Part shown: piece by piece, positions 1 to 8,025 of the stretch
Position numbering within the stretch: position 1 is the first letter of the stretch
How the letters are laid out: every line of letters begins with the position of its first letter
Assembly: GCA_022447545.1 (NCBI GenBank)
Contig: JAKVBI010000034.1
Span: 1-40,672, forward strand
DNA length: 40,672 bases
Reading direction: 5' to 3'
From: Myxococcota bacterium
GTDB taxonomy: Bacteria > Myxococcota_A > UBA9160 > SMWR01
Notes under the pieces: generated by a model
The model's database searches: none
What the model was told of the DNA's origin: nothing
The model's input: only the letters and a program-made list of their open reading frames with translations
Position numbers and translations under genes: made by a program

Positions 1-393
1 CAACAAAGCCGCTGTCACGAGCGCCAAAACCACGTTCAAACCGCGCAGGACCCGCAGCATGGGGACCGCACCCGTCCAGTACCGCTGCCCCCCCTGGACC
101 CTCAGCACTTCCGGCAGTTCCCAGAGCGAACGGACTGATTGATCCACCAGCCATGCGGTGCGCGGATAGAGAGCCCCCCCTTTATTGAAGGTCAATCCCG
201 TAGGCCCTCGGTAGAGCATGGCCGCCCCGGCGACGGCCTCGTGCTCGTCTGGGTGCATGGGGGGCTCGAACGGCGAGATGTGCGCAGGGAGCCCCCACGC
301 CGAACCCATCACGCGCAATCCGACGCCGACGGCGACGAGCGCGAGAAGCACCACGCCCCAGAGCCCGCGCCCCCGCCTTCCGCCCACACTCAA
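1..393 (-). CDS. GT-C / GT39-like membrane glycosyltransferase, N-terminal part (runs off window)
   Basis: This is the first 131 codons of a minus-strand gene whose C-terminus lies beyond base 1. A short basic N-terminus (GGRRGRGLW) is followed by a hydrophobic helix (about residues 11-30), then an extracytoplasmic loop with MHPDEHEAVAGA. An acidic pair in the first loop is typical of GT-C glycosyltransferases of the dolichyl-phosphate-mannose mannosyltransferase/ArnT type, which transfer sugars from polyprenyl phosphate carriers at the membrane. A second hydrophobic helix begins near residue 112. The start is TTG at 393 or GTG at 387. Both overlap or abut the TGA (390-392) that closes the upstream SDR pseudogene. 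The open frame contains no stop. The family call rests on topology and the DE motif only; other polytopic membrane enzymes are possible. Confidence 0.6.
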   Translation of the reverse strand, partial: MSVGGRRGRGLWGVVLLALVAVGVGLRVMGSAWGLPAHISPFEPPMHPDEHEAVAGAAMLYRGPTGLTFNKGGALYPRTAWLVDQSVRSLWELPEVLRVQGGQRYWTGAVPMLRVLRGLNVVLALVTAALL

Positions 394-981
394 CCGATGA
401 AGACCGCGCCGTTCGGAGAGAGCCACTGGCCCGTGACGAAAGAACTGCCTTCGCTGGCCTCTCTCATGCGCCGAAGCGGTGTCGATGCGAGCATTGCCGA
501 CAGAGCCCCCTCGGGTGCCGCGCGGGTCATGGACGTATCAGTCATTCCGGGGCAGATCGCGTTGACCTGCCCCCCCCTGAGCTCCGAGATCGCAGGCCTG
601 TACCCGTGCAAAAACCGATATCCCGCCCTCGGCCGCGGCGCAGTGAAAGGTACCTGGGGCAGCCGTAGTGGAACGCTTGATGCCAAAACCGCTGTAAGCG
701 GGCAACATGATTCGCGCTGCCTCCCGGGTACAAAAACTCGCCCCGTGGAGATGAATCTCGAGCATGCGCTACCCCCCCCGATCTTCCATACCCCGAAGCA
801 GAGAACCCGTCTTCATCAACTTCTCGAATCTCTCTCCCGGCGTGCGGTCGACTCCGGCACGGTTGACCAGCGCATCGAGTCGACCGCAGTTCTCGGCAAT
901 CGCAGCGAAGGCTTCGACGGCGGCCCGCCCGATGCCAGATCCACCTCCGGCCACACAGGTCACGCGCTCCCGCAATCTCAC
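390..981 (-). pseudogene. Degraded short-chain dehydrogenase/reductase (SDR)
   Basis: SDR landmarks appear in order but the reading frame is broken. The first part has the nucleotide-binding turn GGGSGIGRAAVEAFA, then jumps to GRLDALVNRAGV, so roughly 55 residues (the second to fourth beta strands) are missing and NNAG has become NRAG. An in-frame stop lies at 769-771. The same frame continues with FCTREAARIMLP and HCAAAEGGI, where the catalytic Tyr-x-x-x-Lys should be; neither residue is present. A frameshift at a run of eight C (570-577 on the + strand) then moves to another frame, which carries VNAICPGMTDTSM and ends SSFVTGQWLSPNGA. Deletion, stop, frameshift and lost catalytic residues together make a pseudogene much likelier than sequencing error. 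It lies directly before the glycosyltransferase fragment. Confidence 0.82.
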
Positions 982-1084
982 GATGGCCCTTCCTGGCTTC
1001 TCTCATCCAGAAATGGATTTCCGTCGAGCCATTGGTGCATTCGCGGACGAACGTGGGGTCGTTTCAGGGGTTGCGCAAGTCGAA

Positions 1085-1513
1085 TCATTTCGATTCCGCG
1101 GGCCGGAATACGACCAGGGTCACCTCCTCGTCGACCTTCTCGAAATCCGCAACCAGGGGCATGTCGAACTCATAGTCCTCGACCTCCAGACCCACGAGTT
1201 GGGACACCATCCGAACCCCTTCCTCGAGTTCCACGGCCACCACCGGCCAAGGGGCCCTCGCCGCGAAGTAGGGCAGGAGAGGCGGGTGGGCGATCGTCCA
1301 CGAATAGAGGCGCGCGCGTCCCGATGCGCGTTGCCAGTTCAACGACGCCGACCCGCAGTGTGTACAGGAAACCTCGGGTGGAAACTGCGGATTCTCGCAA
1401 TCCACACAATGCTGCAGCATCAACTCGCCCCTGCGCGTGCCGGACCAGTAGGGCTCGGAAAGTTCGGTCACGGCCGGCATCGGCCTCACGTCGATCATCG
1501 CCGACTGACCCAT
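1085..1513 (-). CDS. DUF35 OB-fold/zinc-ribbon protein, partner of the adjacent Ltp2-like protein
   Basis: This 142-residue protein has the DUF35 layout: an N-terminal helix (about 15-30), a rubredoxin-like zinc ribbon with Cys36-x2-Cys39 and Cys50-x2-Cys53, then an OB-fold (about 60-140) containing ARLYSWT. Stand-alone DUF35 proteins bind thiolase-superfamily enzymes and help place the acyl-CoA. In mycobacterial steroid degradation the DUF35 domain of ChsH2 forms the working complex with Ltp2. Here the gene lies 42 nt downstream of the Ltp2-like gene on the same strand, so the two products very likely form a complex. The ATG is preceded by GAGGAGAG at good spacing. A later ATG (MIDVRP) is a weaker alternative start. 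Family assignment is firm; the substrate is unknown. Confidence 0.88.
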   Translation of the reverse strand: MGQSAMIDVRPMPAVTELSEPYWSGTRRGELMLQHCVDCENPQFPPEVSCTHCGSASLNWQRASGRARLYSWTIAHPPLLPYFAARAPWPVVAVELEEGVRMVSQLVGLEVEDYEFDMPLVADFEKVDEEVTLVVFRPAESK

Positions 1514-1555
1514 CGCATCTCTCCTCTCGAAGCAGTACCCCGGACGCAGGCCCGC

Positions 1556-2713
1556 CTAACGCGTCAACAGAAAGCTCGAAGTCGGAACTACGGGCGCCGC
1601 CCCCACCAGAGCCACGTCCACGTTCGCCACCTGACCCGTCGAGGATCCGCGAATCTGCCGAACCCCTTCGAGCACATGGTTGAACCCGTGAAGGAACCCC
1701 TCGGACATGTTTCCACCGTGGGTGTTGACGGGCAGCTTGGCATCGACGCCATCGATACCTCCCTCGGCCACGAAATGACCCGCCTCGCCCCGCCCACAGA
1801 AACCGTAGGACTCCAGGTTGTAGAGAGTGACCGGAGTGAACATGTCGTACAGAAGCGCGACATCGACATCTCCTGGCGTGAGCCCGGCCATGGCATAGAG
1901 ATCCTGAGCGGCCGATGCCCCTGGCCAGACGAGAGGGTCCGGGGCTTGGAGATTCGTCATCAAGGTGTGGCGATGTCCCGTGCCCTGGGCAACTCCAGCG
2001 ATCACAGCCGGCGCTTGAGCCAGATCACGAGCTCGCTCCACACTCGTCACCACTACCGCGCACGCCCCATCCGTTTCTGGACAGCACTCGAGGAGGTGAA
2101 GAGGATCCGAGATCATGCGCGACTCGAGTACGTCCTCCACGGTGATAGGGTCGCGGAACACAGCCCGGGGATTGCGAGTGGCGTGATCCCGTTGGGCAAC
2201 GGCGACCCGCGCGAAGCAGTCTTCAGGTGCGCCGCTCTCGTAGAGATATCGCCGAGCCGTCAAGGCGATCTGTTGGGCCGGCGCCACAAGCCCATAGGGC
2301 AGATCGAAAGCTCTCCGGTCCGTAGGACGCGCGGGCGACTGTGCCCATGGGCGCTGCATGCTACCTCGATTGCGCGCCCGATAAGCGACGGCAACCTCGC
2401 ACAAGCCACCGGCCACCGCAGTCGCCGCCCAAACCACCGGGCCTGCAGCAGCACCGCCCCCACCACCGGTGGTCGAAAATGCGCGAAGGTTTTCGACGCC
2501 CAACCGATGGGCCACATCCCAAGGCTCCCCGGTCTGACCCTCCACCTGAAAGACTCCATCCACATCCTTGGGATTCAGACCGGCGTCTTCCAGTGCCGAA
2601 CGAATGGCTTCCAGGGCAGTCACTTCCTCGGGCCGCCCTATCTGCCGTGCGAATTCGGTCGTCCCGATTCCGACGATGGCCGACTTGCCGCCTACAGTAC
2701 TCCGGCCTGACAT
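1556..2713 (-). CDS. Ltp2-like steroid/isoprenoid side-chain aldolase homologue (thiolase superfamily)
   Basis: The product is 385 residues, matching the length of mycobacterial Ltp2. Family landmarks are AIVGIGTTEFA near the N-terminus, LLECCPETDGA (207-217), LLYDMFTP (287-294), GFCGRGEAGHF and the THGG turn (331-334). Where true thiolases carry their nucleophilic Cys there is only a glycine run (TTGGGGGAAAG, 81-91), so Claisen cleavage is unlikely. Ltp2 enzymes perform a retro-aldol cleavage of 17-hydroxy-pregnenoyl-CoA type thioesters. Of the two tyrosines reported as important in Ltp2 (294 and 344, from memory), the first aligns with Tyr289 and the second with Phe340. The chosen ATG at 2713 has GGGG upstream; a TTG two codons earlier also fits. 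The DUF35 partner follows directly. Whether it is an active aldolase on another substrate or an altered enzyme is open. Confidence 0.85.
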   Translation of the reverse strand: MSGRSTVGGKSAIVGIGTTEFARQIGRPEEVTALEAIRSALEDAGLNPKDVDGVFQVEGQTGEPWDVAHRLGVENLRAFSTTGGGGGAAAGPVVWAATAVAGGLCEVAVAYRARNRGSMQRPWAQSPARPTDRRAFDLPYGLVAPAQQIALTARRYLYESGAPEDCFARVAVAQRDHATRNPRAVFRDPITVEDVLESRMISDPLHLLECCPETDGACAVVVTSVERARDLAQAPAVIAGVAQGTGHRHTLMTNLQAPDPLVWPGASAAQDLYAMAGLTPGDVDVALLYDMFTPVTLYNLESYGFCGRGEAGHFVAEGGIDGVDAKLPVNTHGGNMSEGFLHGFNHVLEGVRQIRGSSTGQVANVDVALVGAAPVVPTSSFLLTR

Positions 2714-2796
2714 ATCCAATCCCCGTGAGATTCAGCGCTCGTCCGCCAAAAGCATCCTGCACCGTCCCAAGTGACTTGCCAACGAAAAACGCTCCC

Positions 2797-3555
2797 TCAA
2801 TCCCGACGCCCCAGGGCGGCCAGATTCTCGTCTGTGCCCGACCGAGCCAACATGCCCTCATGCTCACGCTTCAGCGCGGCCCGTAGCCCCACACTCCGCT
2901 GGTCGAGAAGGATGCGTTTACTGGCCCGCAAAGCCCCCACGGGTCGAGCCGCAATTTCGGCCGCTCGGGCCAGGCTGACCTCGCGGAGTTCTGCATCGGG
3001 AACCACTCGGCGTACGAGACCAATTTCGAGTGCTTCGCCTGCAGACAACCAGTCCGAAGACAAAAACAGTTCCGAAGCGCGCTGGGTTCCTACGATGAGA
3101 GGCAGCAGGTAGCTACTTCCCGCCTCGGGCACGAGGCCCAGGGCAGTGAACGGGAAGCGTAATCGCGCACTCTGAGCGGCATACACCATGTCGAAGTGCA
3201 GCAGAATCGTGGCTCCGAAACCAACCGCCAACCCATTGACTGCCGCCAGCAGGGGTTTCTCGAAGCTGGCCAGGGCATCGAGCAATCGGTCGAAGGTCTC
3301 GCCGGCACGCCCAATCGCCTGGGCCCCGGCGCGCCCACCCAGCAGACTCACGTCGGCGCCCGCCGAAAAGGCTCGCCCAGTGCCGGTGAGGAGCACAGCA
3401 CCCACTTCGTCGTCCTCGAGAGCGCGTTCCATCAGGTCGCAGAGTTGCTCGTACTCCTGAGCTCGAAACGCGTTCAATTTTTCGGGCCGGCCCAGGGTTG
3501 CCACCACCACGCGCCCCACCCGCTCCTCACTCACCGTCTGGTCTTCGCTGATCAT
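2797..3555 (-). CDS. Enoyl-CoA hydratase/isomerase family, ECI2-like delta3-delta2-enoyl-CoA isomerase
   Basis: This is a 252-residue crotonase-fold protein. The oxyanion-hole segments are FSAGADVS (63-70) and the GFG turn (112-114). The first hydratase Glu is missing: the GGxE position reads GFGAT. A Glu is instead found at 144 in LGLVPEAGSS, the arrangement of the peroxisomal ECI2 type isomerases that shift a cis/trans-3 double bond to trans-2. It should therefore move double bonds in CoA thioesters rather than hydrate them. The preferred start is ATG 3555, which has AGGGAG about nine bases upstream; a TTG at 3585 would add ten residues. It lies between the PRISE reductase and the Ltp2-like gene with gaps of 76 and 83 nt, suggesting a shared transcript. 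Confidence 0.85.
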   Translation of the reverse strand: MISEDQTVSEERVGRVVVATLGRPEKLNAFRAQEYEQLCDLMERALEDDEVGAVLLTGTGRAFSAGADVSLLGGRAGAQAIGRAGETFDRLLDALASFEKPLLAAVNGLAVGFGATILLHFDMVYAAQSARLRFPFTALGLVPEAGSSYLLPLIVGTQRASELFLSSDWLSAGEALEIGLVRRVVPDAELREVSLARAAEIAARPVGALRASKRILLDQRSVGLRAALKREHEGMLARSGTDENLAALGRRD

Positions 3556-3631
3556 CTGCGAGTCACTCCCTGTAGAGAATTCCAACTCATCGAGTCATCC
3601 AACCGCGAACGATGAGCGCCCATCCGCGGGT

Positions 3632-4714
3632 TCATTGCGGCAGATACCCCTGGCTCTGCATCCGTTCGAGCAGTTCGAGCAAAGCGTCTTCACTGTCCAT
3701 GCAGTCGTGAAACCCCGAGCGGCGGATCTTGATCGAACTCAATAGCCCAGGCCTCGCGGGGGCCGATGAATTGGCCCAAATGAGGTCTGCATACTGCCAC
3801 GACAAGCCGATCAAGCCGTCGAGTGAATCCACCCGCAAGCCCTCTCTCCTCGCGATTTCCCGCCACAACGGCGCTAGATGCGGCATTTCCTCCGCGAGAT
3901 CGCGAGGCGCAGGAGCCCCCACTTCCATCCCAAAGTGCTCGGCAATGCGTGACCACGCGTCTCGCCAACTCAACAAGTCTCCGTTGGTCACGTTATAGGT
4001 CTCGCCATGACACCCGGGAGTCGTCGCTACCCACTCCACCGCCGAGGCCAAAAGGCGTGCATCGGTGCACTCGGTCAGAGTATGCGGATGGCCGGGATGG
4101 ACCAGGGGGAGTCCCCGCTCACGAGACAGCACCGCGTAGGCCCCGATTCCCGCCACGACATTCATCGCACTTCCCACCGCGACGCCGCACACCACCTGCG
4201 GGCGCAGAACACTCCATTCAAAACCCTCGCGTTTCGCCCTCTCGACCAGTTCGTCCTCCTGGGCGAAGTAGAAATTGTTGTGGTCGACACGCCGCGCTCG
4301 CTCTCGCGAAGGCAGCGGGACGGGGCGACCGAGGTGTCCGCCATAGGCCTTGGCCCCCTGCATCAGCGTCACGTGTTCCAGAGATCCATGCGAAACGCCA
4401 TCGAGCAGATGGCGCAGCATCGCTCGATTCACCTCCACGTGGTCCGGCTCGAGCCACCCCCGGGCGAGCTGCGGTTTCTCGTAGAGTGCCGCGTAGACGA
4501 TATGGCTGGCATCCGCATGGGGAGACAGGGCCTCTCGACAGCCCCTGGCATCGCGCAGATCCATGGAGACGAACTCTGCGCGGGTCTCGAAATCCGGCGC
4601 ACGGCGCGAGACTCCGACGACCTCCCAAGTATCGGGACGAGCAGCCAGATGCTCGACGATGGCCCGGCCAATCACCCCCAGGGCTCCGACCACCAGCACC
4701 TTGCGTCGGCCCAC
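3632..4714 (-). CDS. PRISE-family NADPH enone reductase (progesterone 5-beta-reductase / iridoid synthase-like SDR)
   Basis: This 360-residue atypical SDR carries an N-terminal cofactor loop GALGVIG (10-16). It has the hallmarks of the plant-named PRISE group rather than a classical YxxxK motif: LMQGAKAYGGH with Lys122, and NNFYFAQED with Tyr149. These align with the catalytic Lys and Tyr of progesterone 5-beta-reductase and iridoid synthase. SVLRPQVV, a YNVTNGD segment and the C-terminal EEMPHLAPLW region also match the family. Such enzymes transfer hydride to the beta-carbon of activated enones. Residue 150 is Phe where plant enzymes have a second Tyr. The GTG start at 4714 is chosen because GGGGAGG precedes it and the Rossmann fold begins at once; the open frame runs 77 codons further upstream without similarity. 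The neighbours suggest a steroid- or terpenoid-derived enone as substrate (inference). Confidence 0.85.
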   Translation of the reverse strand: MGRRKVLVVGALGVIGRAIVEHLAARPDTWEVVGVSRRAPDFETRAEFVSMDLRDARGCREALSPHADASHIVYAALYEKPQLARGWLEPDHVEVNRAMLRHLLDGVSHGSLEHVTLMQGAKAYGGHLGRPVPLPSRERARRVDHNNFYFAQEDELVERAKREGFEWSVLRPQVVCGVAVGSAMNVVAGIGAYAVLSRERGLPLVHPGHPHTLTECTDARLLASAVEWVATTPGCHGETYNVTNGDLLSWRDAWSRIAEHFGMEVGAPAPRDLAEEMPHLAPLWREIARREGLRVDSLDGLIGLSWQYADLIWANSSAPARPGLLSSIKIRRSGFHDCMDSEDALLELLERMQSQGYLPQ

Positions 4715-4856
4715 CGCCTTCTCGCCTCCCCTGCTTCGGCATGAGGATCTCGGGTCAGCGAGACAAATCCGCACACCCTTCACGCCGAGCGGAAGTGGAG
4801 ATTGCCCGCGAACACAGCTCGCAGTCAAGCAGCGGGAAGCGGCGCGACCTGTGGGA

Positions 4857-5366
4857 TCAGAAGCGACGAACCCTGTCGCCGGTCCCGAGAGCACCCCGCT
4901 TCGACGGTGGAGGTTGAGCAACCTCGAGGGCGCGGGTCCATACACTCCGAAGCGCGCTACAGAATTGGTGCTTCAGCATGCCGCGCTGAGCATGGGGGAG
5001 CGGAAGATCGTCCTCGAGGTGCAGATCCGCGAGGATGGCCTCGAAGATCTCGCCCCACTCGCGTATCGACGCATCCGCCTGGGCGTCGAGCTGAGGGATC
5101 AGCTCGGACCAACGGGGTTCGGGACTCTGTGAAGCAACCTCGTCCAACGACGAGCCACCGCGAATGCGCAGATCTTTGAGGATCTTCATCGCCGTGCGTA
5201 TCGGGTGGGGAGGATCGGACTTGAGCTTCCACCCGCCACTCGGACTGGCAAGTCCTGCGCAACTCCACCCCGCATGACCGCCCAGGATCAGGAAGAGCGC
5301 CTCCCGAATTTCAATCGAAGCCGGAATCGTCTCAGGCCACTCGGTGCCAGGCGACCCCTTCGTCAT
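4857..5366 (-). CDS. Hypothetical protein (169 aa)
   Basis: I do not recognise this protein. It is soluble, with no signal peptide or membrane segment. The N-terminal third contains a hydrophobic stretch IREALFLILGGHAGWSC and a proline-rich loop; the rest is helical and acidic (DAQADASIREWGEIFEAIL). The tail is basic and proline-rich. Base composition and third-position GC resemble the neighbours, supporting a real gene. The ATG at 5366 overlaps the end of the metallo-beta-lactamase gene by 35 nt, which suggests translational coupling. Upstream in-frame starts would overlap more. It may be a helper protein of the hydrolase; no function is assigned. Confidence 0.5.
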   Translation of the reverse strand: MTKGSPGTEWPETIPASIEIREALFLILGGHAGWSCAGLASPSGGWKLKSDPPHPIRTAMKILKDLRIRGGSSLDEVASQSPEPRWSELIPQLDAQADASIREWGEIFEAILADLHLEDDLPLPHAQRGMLKHQFCSALRSVWTRALEVAQPPPSKRGALGTGDRVRRF

Positions 5367-6387
5367 CGACCTCTTCCACCAAGAGCCCCTCACTCAACGC
5401 GTAGTGAACGTGAGCGATGCTCTCCCCGGTCGCTGCAAAGAACATGTAGTCGTTGATCTCGCTCTTGAACAGCGCCGGGAAGACATCGATCATTCGCCGG
5501 GGAGCCGTACGACAAAGGCCGCAGAGTTTCTCGATACCGCTCTCGTGAAATTCGATCAGGGCGTTCATGCGTTCATGCAACCCGTGAAAGGGATCCTGAT
5601 GCGCAGGAAGGACCAACAGATCCCCGGGAAGCGCATCGCGCAGACTGGCGCACGACGCCAGCCACTCGGCCAGAGGATTCGCATGTGGCTCCGAGGGATT
5701 GACACTGACATTGGGAGTGATCCGCGGAAGCACCTGGTCGCCTGAGATCAACACACCGAGTTCGGGACAATGCAGACAGAGGTGTTCTGGAGAATGGCCG
5801 GTGCCAACCAGCACACACCATTCACGACCTCCAATTTGAAGGCTCTCGCCATCGACGACACGGCGATAACCAGCGGGGAGTTGGGAAATCCGAGCCCCGA
5901 AACTCCCGAAGCGACTCCGGTAGATCTCCAACCACTTCTTGTCGAAGCCAGCTCTGCGGTAGAACCGGATGGCATCCTCCGGGACATCAGCGGGTCCATC
6001 CGCGGCCATCACACGGCACATGTAGAAATCCGCCCGGCTCATCCACAACTCACAGTCCCAGCGCCGCGCCAACCAACCCGCCAGACCCGTGTGGTCATTG
6101 TGGAGGTGTGTGCAGATCACCCGGTGGACTGGCTTTCCCTCCAGATGATCGCGAAAGATGGCCTCCCACCATTCTCGGATCTCTTCGGTGTTGATTCCGG
6201 TGTCGACGATCGTCCAACCGTCCCCGTCGCGAAGCAACCAGACGTTGATGTGATTGAGACGCCCAGGCATGGGCATCCGGATCCAGCGCACACCGTCTGC
6301 CACTTCACAGAACTCTCCCGGGCGGGGAATCGAATCGAGCAGCGGGTAATCGAGGGGGTCGGAACGTTTCGCAGCAGGGTTCGTCAT
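5332..6387 (-). CDS. MBL-fold metallo-hydrolase
   Basis: This 351-residue protein has the metallo-beta-lactamase metal site His94-x-His96-x-Asp98-His99 (THLHNDH). It is followed by GTGHSPEH, the bridging Asp in SGDQVLP and the last His in LPAHQDPFHG, so both zinc sites look complete. Family members hydrolyse lactones, thioesters, phosphodiesters or other esters. The C-terminal 80 residues resemble the winged-helix extension often found in glyoxalase II-like and lactonase-like MBL proteins. It is the first gene of the minus-strand run ending at the DUF35 gene and faces the beta-oxidation pair across a 254-base divergent region. The ATG at 6387 has GGAGG about a dozen bases upstream. In this setting hydrolysis of an acyl-CoA or lactone intermediate is plausible but unproven. 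Confidence 0.85.
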   Translation of the reverse strand: MTNPAAKRSDPLDYPLLDSIPRPGEFCEVADGVRWIRMPMPGRLNHINVWLLRDGDGWTIVDTGINTEEIREWWEAIFRDHLEGKPVHRVICTHLHNDHTGLAGWLARRWDCELWMSRADFYMCRVMAADGPADVPEDAIRFYRRAGFDKKWLEIYRSRFGSFGARISQLPAGYRRVVDGESLQIGGREWCVLVGTGHSPEHLCLHCPELGVLISGDQVLPRITPNVSVNPSEPHANPLAEWLASCASLRDALPGDLLVLPAHQDPFHGLHERMNALIEFHESGIEKLCGLCRTAPRRMIDVFPALFKSEINDYMFFAATGESIAHVHYALSEGLLVEEVDDEGVAWHRVA

Positions 6388-6641
6388 GGCCCCACGATAC
6401 CTCCGTCCTGTGATTCTTCACCGCCCGAGGAATCGGGTCGTGCCCTTTTTCAGGGAGGCACCCCGGGAATGACCGGGAGTCACCCGAATCCCTCCCCAGA
6501 ATCGCCCGGCCCGCGGACAGAGGGCATTTTTCAACGTAAAATGGCTCAGTTACACCGATGCGTCTGGATTGACAGGCTTCCCACTCGCGGGACACCCTTC
6601 GAGCCACGCCGTTCACACTCCCGAGGAGCAGCAAGACCCCC
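6388..6641. promoter_or_regulatory. Divergent intergenic region between MBL hydrolase and 3-hydroxyacyl-CoA dehydrogenase
   Basis: These 254 bases must hold promoters for both flanking operons. An AT-rich patch at about 6526-6545 (TTTTTCAACGTAAAAT) stands out from the GC-rich surroundings. A perfect TTGACA lies at 6569-6574 on the + strand, but nothing like TATAAT occurs at 16-18 bases from it. No clear operator palindrome is visible. Confidence 0.35.
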
Positions 6642-7991
6642 ATGCCCGACAACGGATCCACGCCGAGCGCCGCAGCCACGCGCAAGCTTCTGTCCAGTCG
6701 CCCCCTCGAACGCATCGTCGTACTCGGCGCGAACGGCACCATGGGATACGGAAGCGCGGCGCTGTTCACCCAGGCCGTCCCCCATGTCACCTTTCTGGCC
6801 CGTACACGCGCCAAGGCTGAAGAGGGGTTAGCTTCGGCGATCGCCCAGGTGCGTTCTCCCACCGTCGCGAGTCGAGCCGAATGCGGAGACTACAACGAAG
6901 ACCTGGAAAGTGCTGTCGCCCAGGCAGATCTGATATTCGAGGCCCTGACTGAAGATCTCGACATCAAACGCGAGATGTTCGATCGGGTCGAATCCGCTCG
7001 ACGCGACGATGCCATCGTGGCCACGGTGACATCAGGCCTTTCGATCAATGCCCTCTGTCAAGGCCGCTCGGAATCCTTTCGGCGTCACTTCCTCGGACTC
7101 CATTTCTTCAATCCACCCAATGTCATTACTGGAACCGAATTGATTGCCGGCAACGACACCGATGCGGACGTCCTCGACTTCATCGAGGCCTTCTCTCGGC
7201 TACGGCTCGGGCGGGAAATGGTGAGGACCGCCGACACGCCAGCCTTCGCGGGAAACCGCGTGGGATTCAAAGTACTCAACGAAGCAGCGCAGCTCGCCGA
7301 AACCCTCGGCCCGGCGCTGGTTGATCGCATCGTCGGGCCCTACACGGGCCGAGCCCTGACCCCTCTCGCCACGGTCGACCTCGTGGGCTGGGACATTCAC
7401 CGGGCCATCGTCGACAACGTCCACGCCAACACCAAAGACGAAGCCCACTCCACCTTGGAACTTCCGGCCTACATGGCATCCTTGATGGAGCGCGGTGTTC
7501 TCGGCGACAAAACCGGAGGCGGTTTCTTCAAGCGCGACGGCAAGACACGCCTGGCCCTCGACGTGGCAAGCGGCAACTACATCCCCATCTCGGAGGTTGC
7601 ACTGCCGGACATGGGCTACGTGAATGACATCGCCAACCTCTATGCTCAGGGACGTTACGAGGACGGCATGGCGATCTTCTTGAAAGCCAAGGGAGACGAG
7701 GCTTCCCTGGCCAGAAAGGTGATCGCCGGATACATCAGCTATGCGTTCCATCGAGTGGGAGAAGTCGCCGAGAGCATCAACGAAATCGACCGGATCCTCG
7801 GAATGGGTTTCAACTGGGCTCCTCCCAGCGTACTCGTGGATACCATGGGGTCGCGGGCGGCCGTGGACATGATCGGCGAGGCCGGCCTACCGATCCCGGA
7901 ACTCCTGAGCGACGCCGCAAACTCCAGCAAGCAAGAGCGTTTCTTCCACCATCCCAACATCAACGTCGGGCGTTTCTTCGTGGCCAGCTGA
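6642..7991 (+). CDS. 3-hydroxyacyl-CoA dehydrogenase
   Basis: This 449-residue protein oxidises L-3-hydroxyacyl-CoA to 3-ketoacyl-CoA with NAD, the third step of beta-oxidation. The Rossmann motif GANGTMG (29-35) opens the N-terminal domain, EALTED near 100 matches the family's cofactor/substrate loop, and LHFFNPP carries the catalytic His154. A C-terminal helical domain (about 190-290, with [12 protein letters not shown] and [10 protein letters not shown]) is followed by a second partial repeat of it (about 340-440), as in the long monofunctional and FadB-related forms. There is no hydratase domain. GAGGAGCAG precedes the ATG. The thiolase follows 34 nt downstream, so the two probably act in sequence on the same thioester. 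Confidence 0.92.
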   Translation: MPDNGSTPSAAATRKLLSSRPLERIVVLGANGTMGYGSAALFTQAVPHVTFLARTRAKAEEGLASAIAQVRSPTVASRAECGDYNEDLESAVAQADLIFEALTEDLDIKREMFDRVESARRDDAIVATVTSGLSINALCQGRSESFRRHFLGLHFFNPPNVITGTELIAGNDTDADVLDFIEAFSRLRLGREMVRTADTPAFAGNRVGFKVLNEAAQLAETLGPALVDRIVGPYTGRALTPLATVDLVGWDIHRAIVDNVHANTKDEAHSTLELPAYMASLMERGVLGDKTGGGFFKRDGKTRLALDVASGNYIPISEVALPDMGYVNDIANLYAQGRYEDGMAIFLKAKGDEASLARKVIAGYISYAFHRVGEVAESINEIDRILGMGFNWAPPSVLVDTMGSRAAVDMIGEAGLPIPELLSDAANSSKQERFFHHPNINVGRFFVAS

Positions 7992-8025
7992 GGCTTCGCC
8001 ACGTATCCAAGAAAGGATCGAAATC

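Noticed and set aside
139-2710. Long plus-strand open frames opposite the SDR pseudogene, DUF35 and Ltp2-like genes
   Set aside because: They are Arg/Pro/Ser-rich, match no family and lie antisense to genes with clear motifs; high GC makes such frames common.
6569-6574. TTGACA as a sigma-70 -35 element for the 3-hydroxyacyl-CoA dehydrogenase
   Set aside because: No -10-like hexamer occurs at 16-18 bases; kept only as part of the intergenic description.
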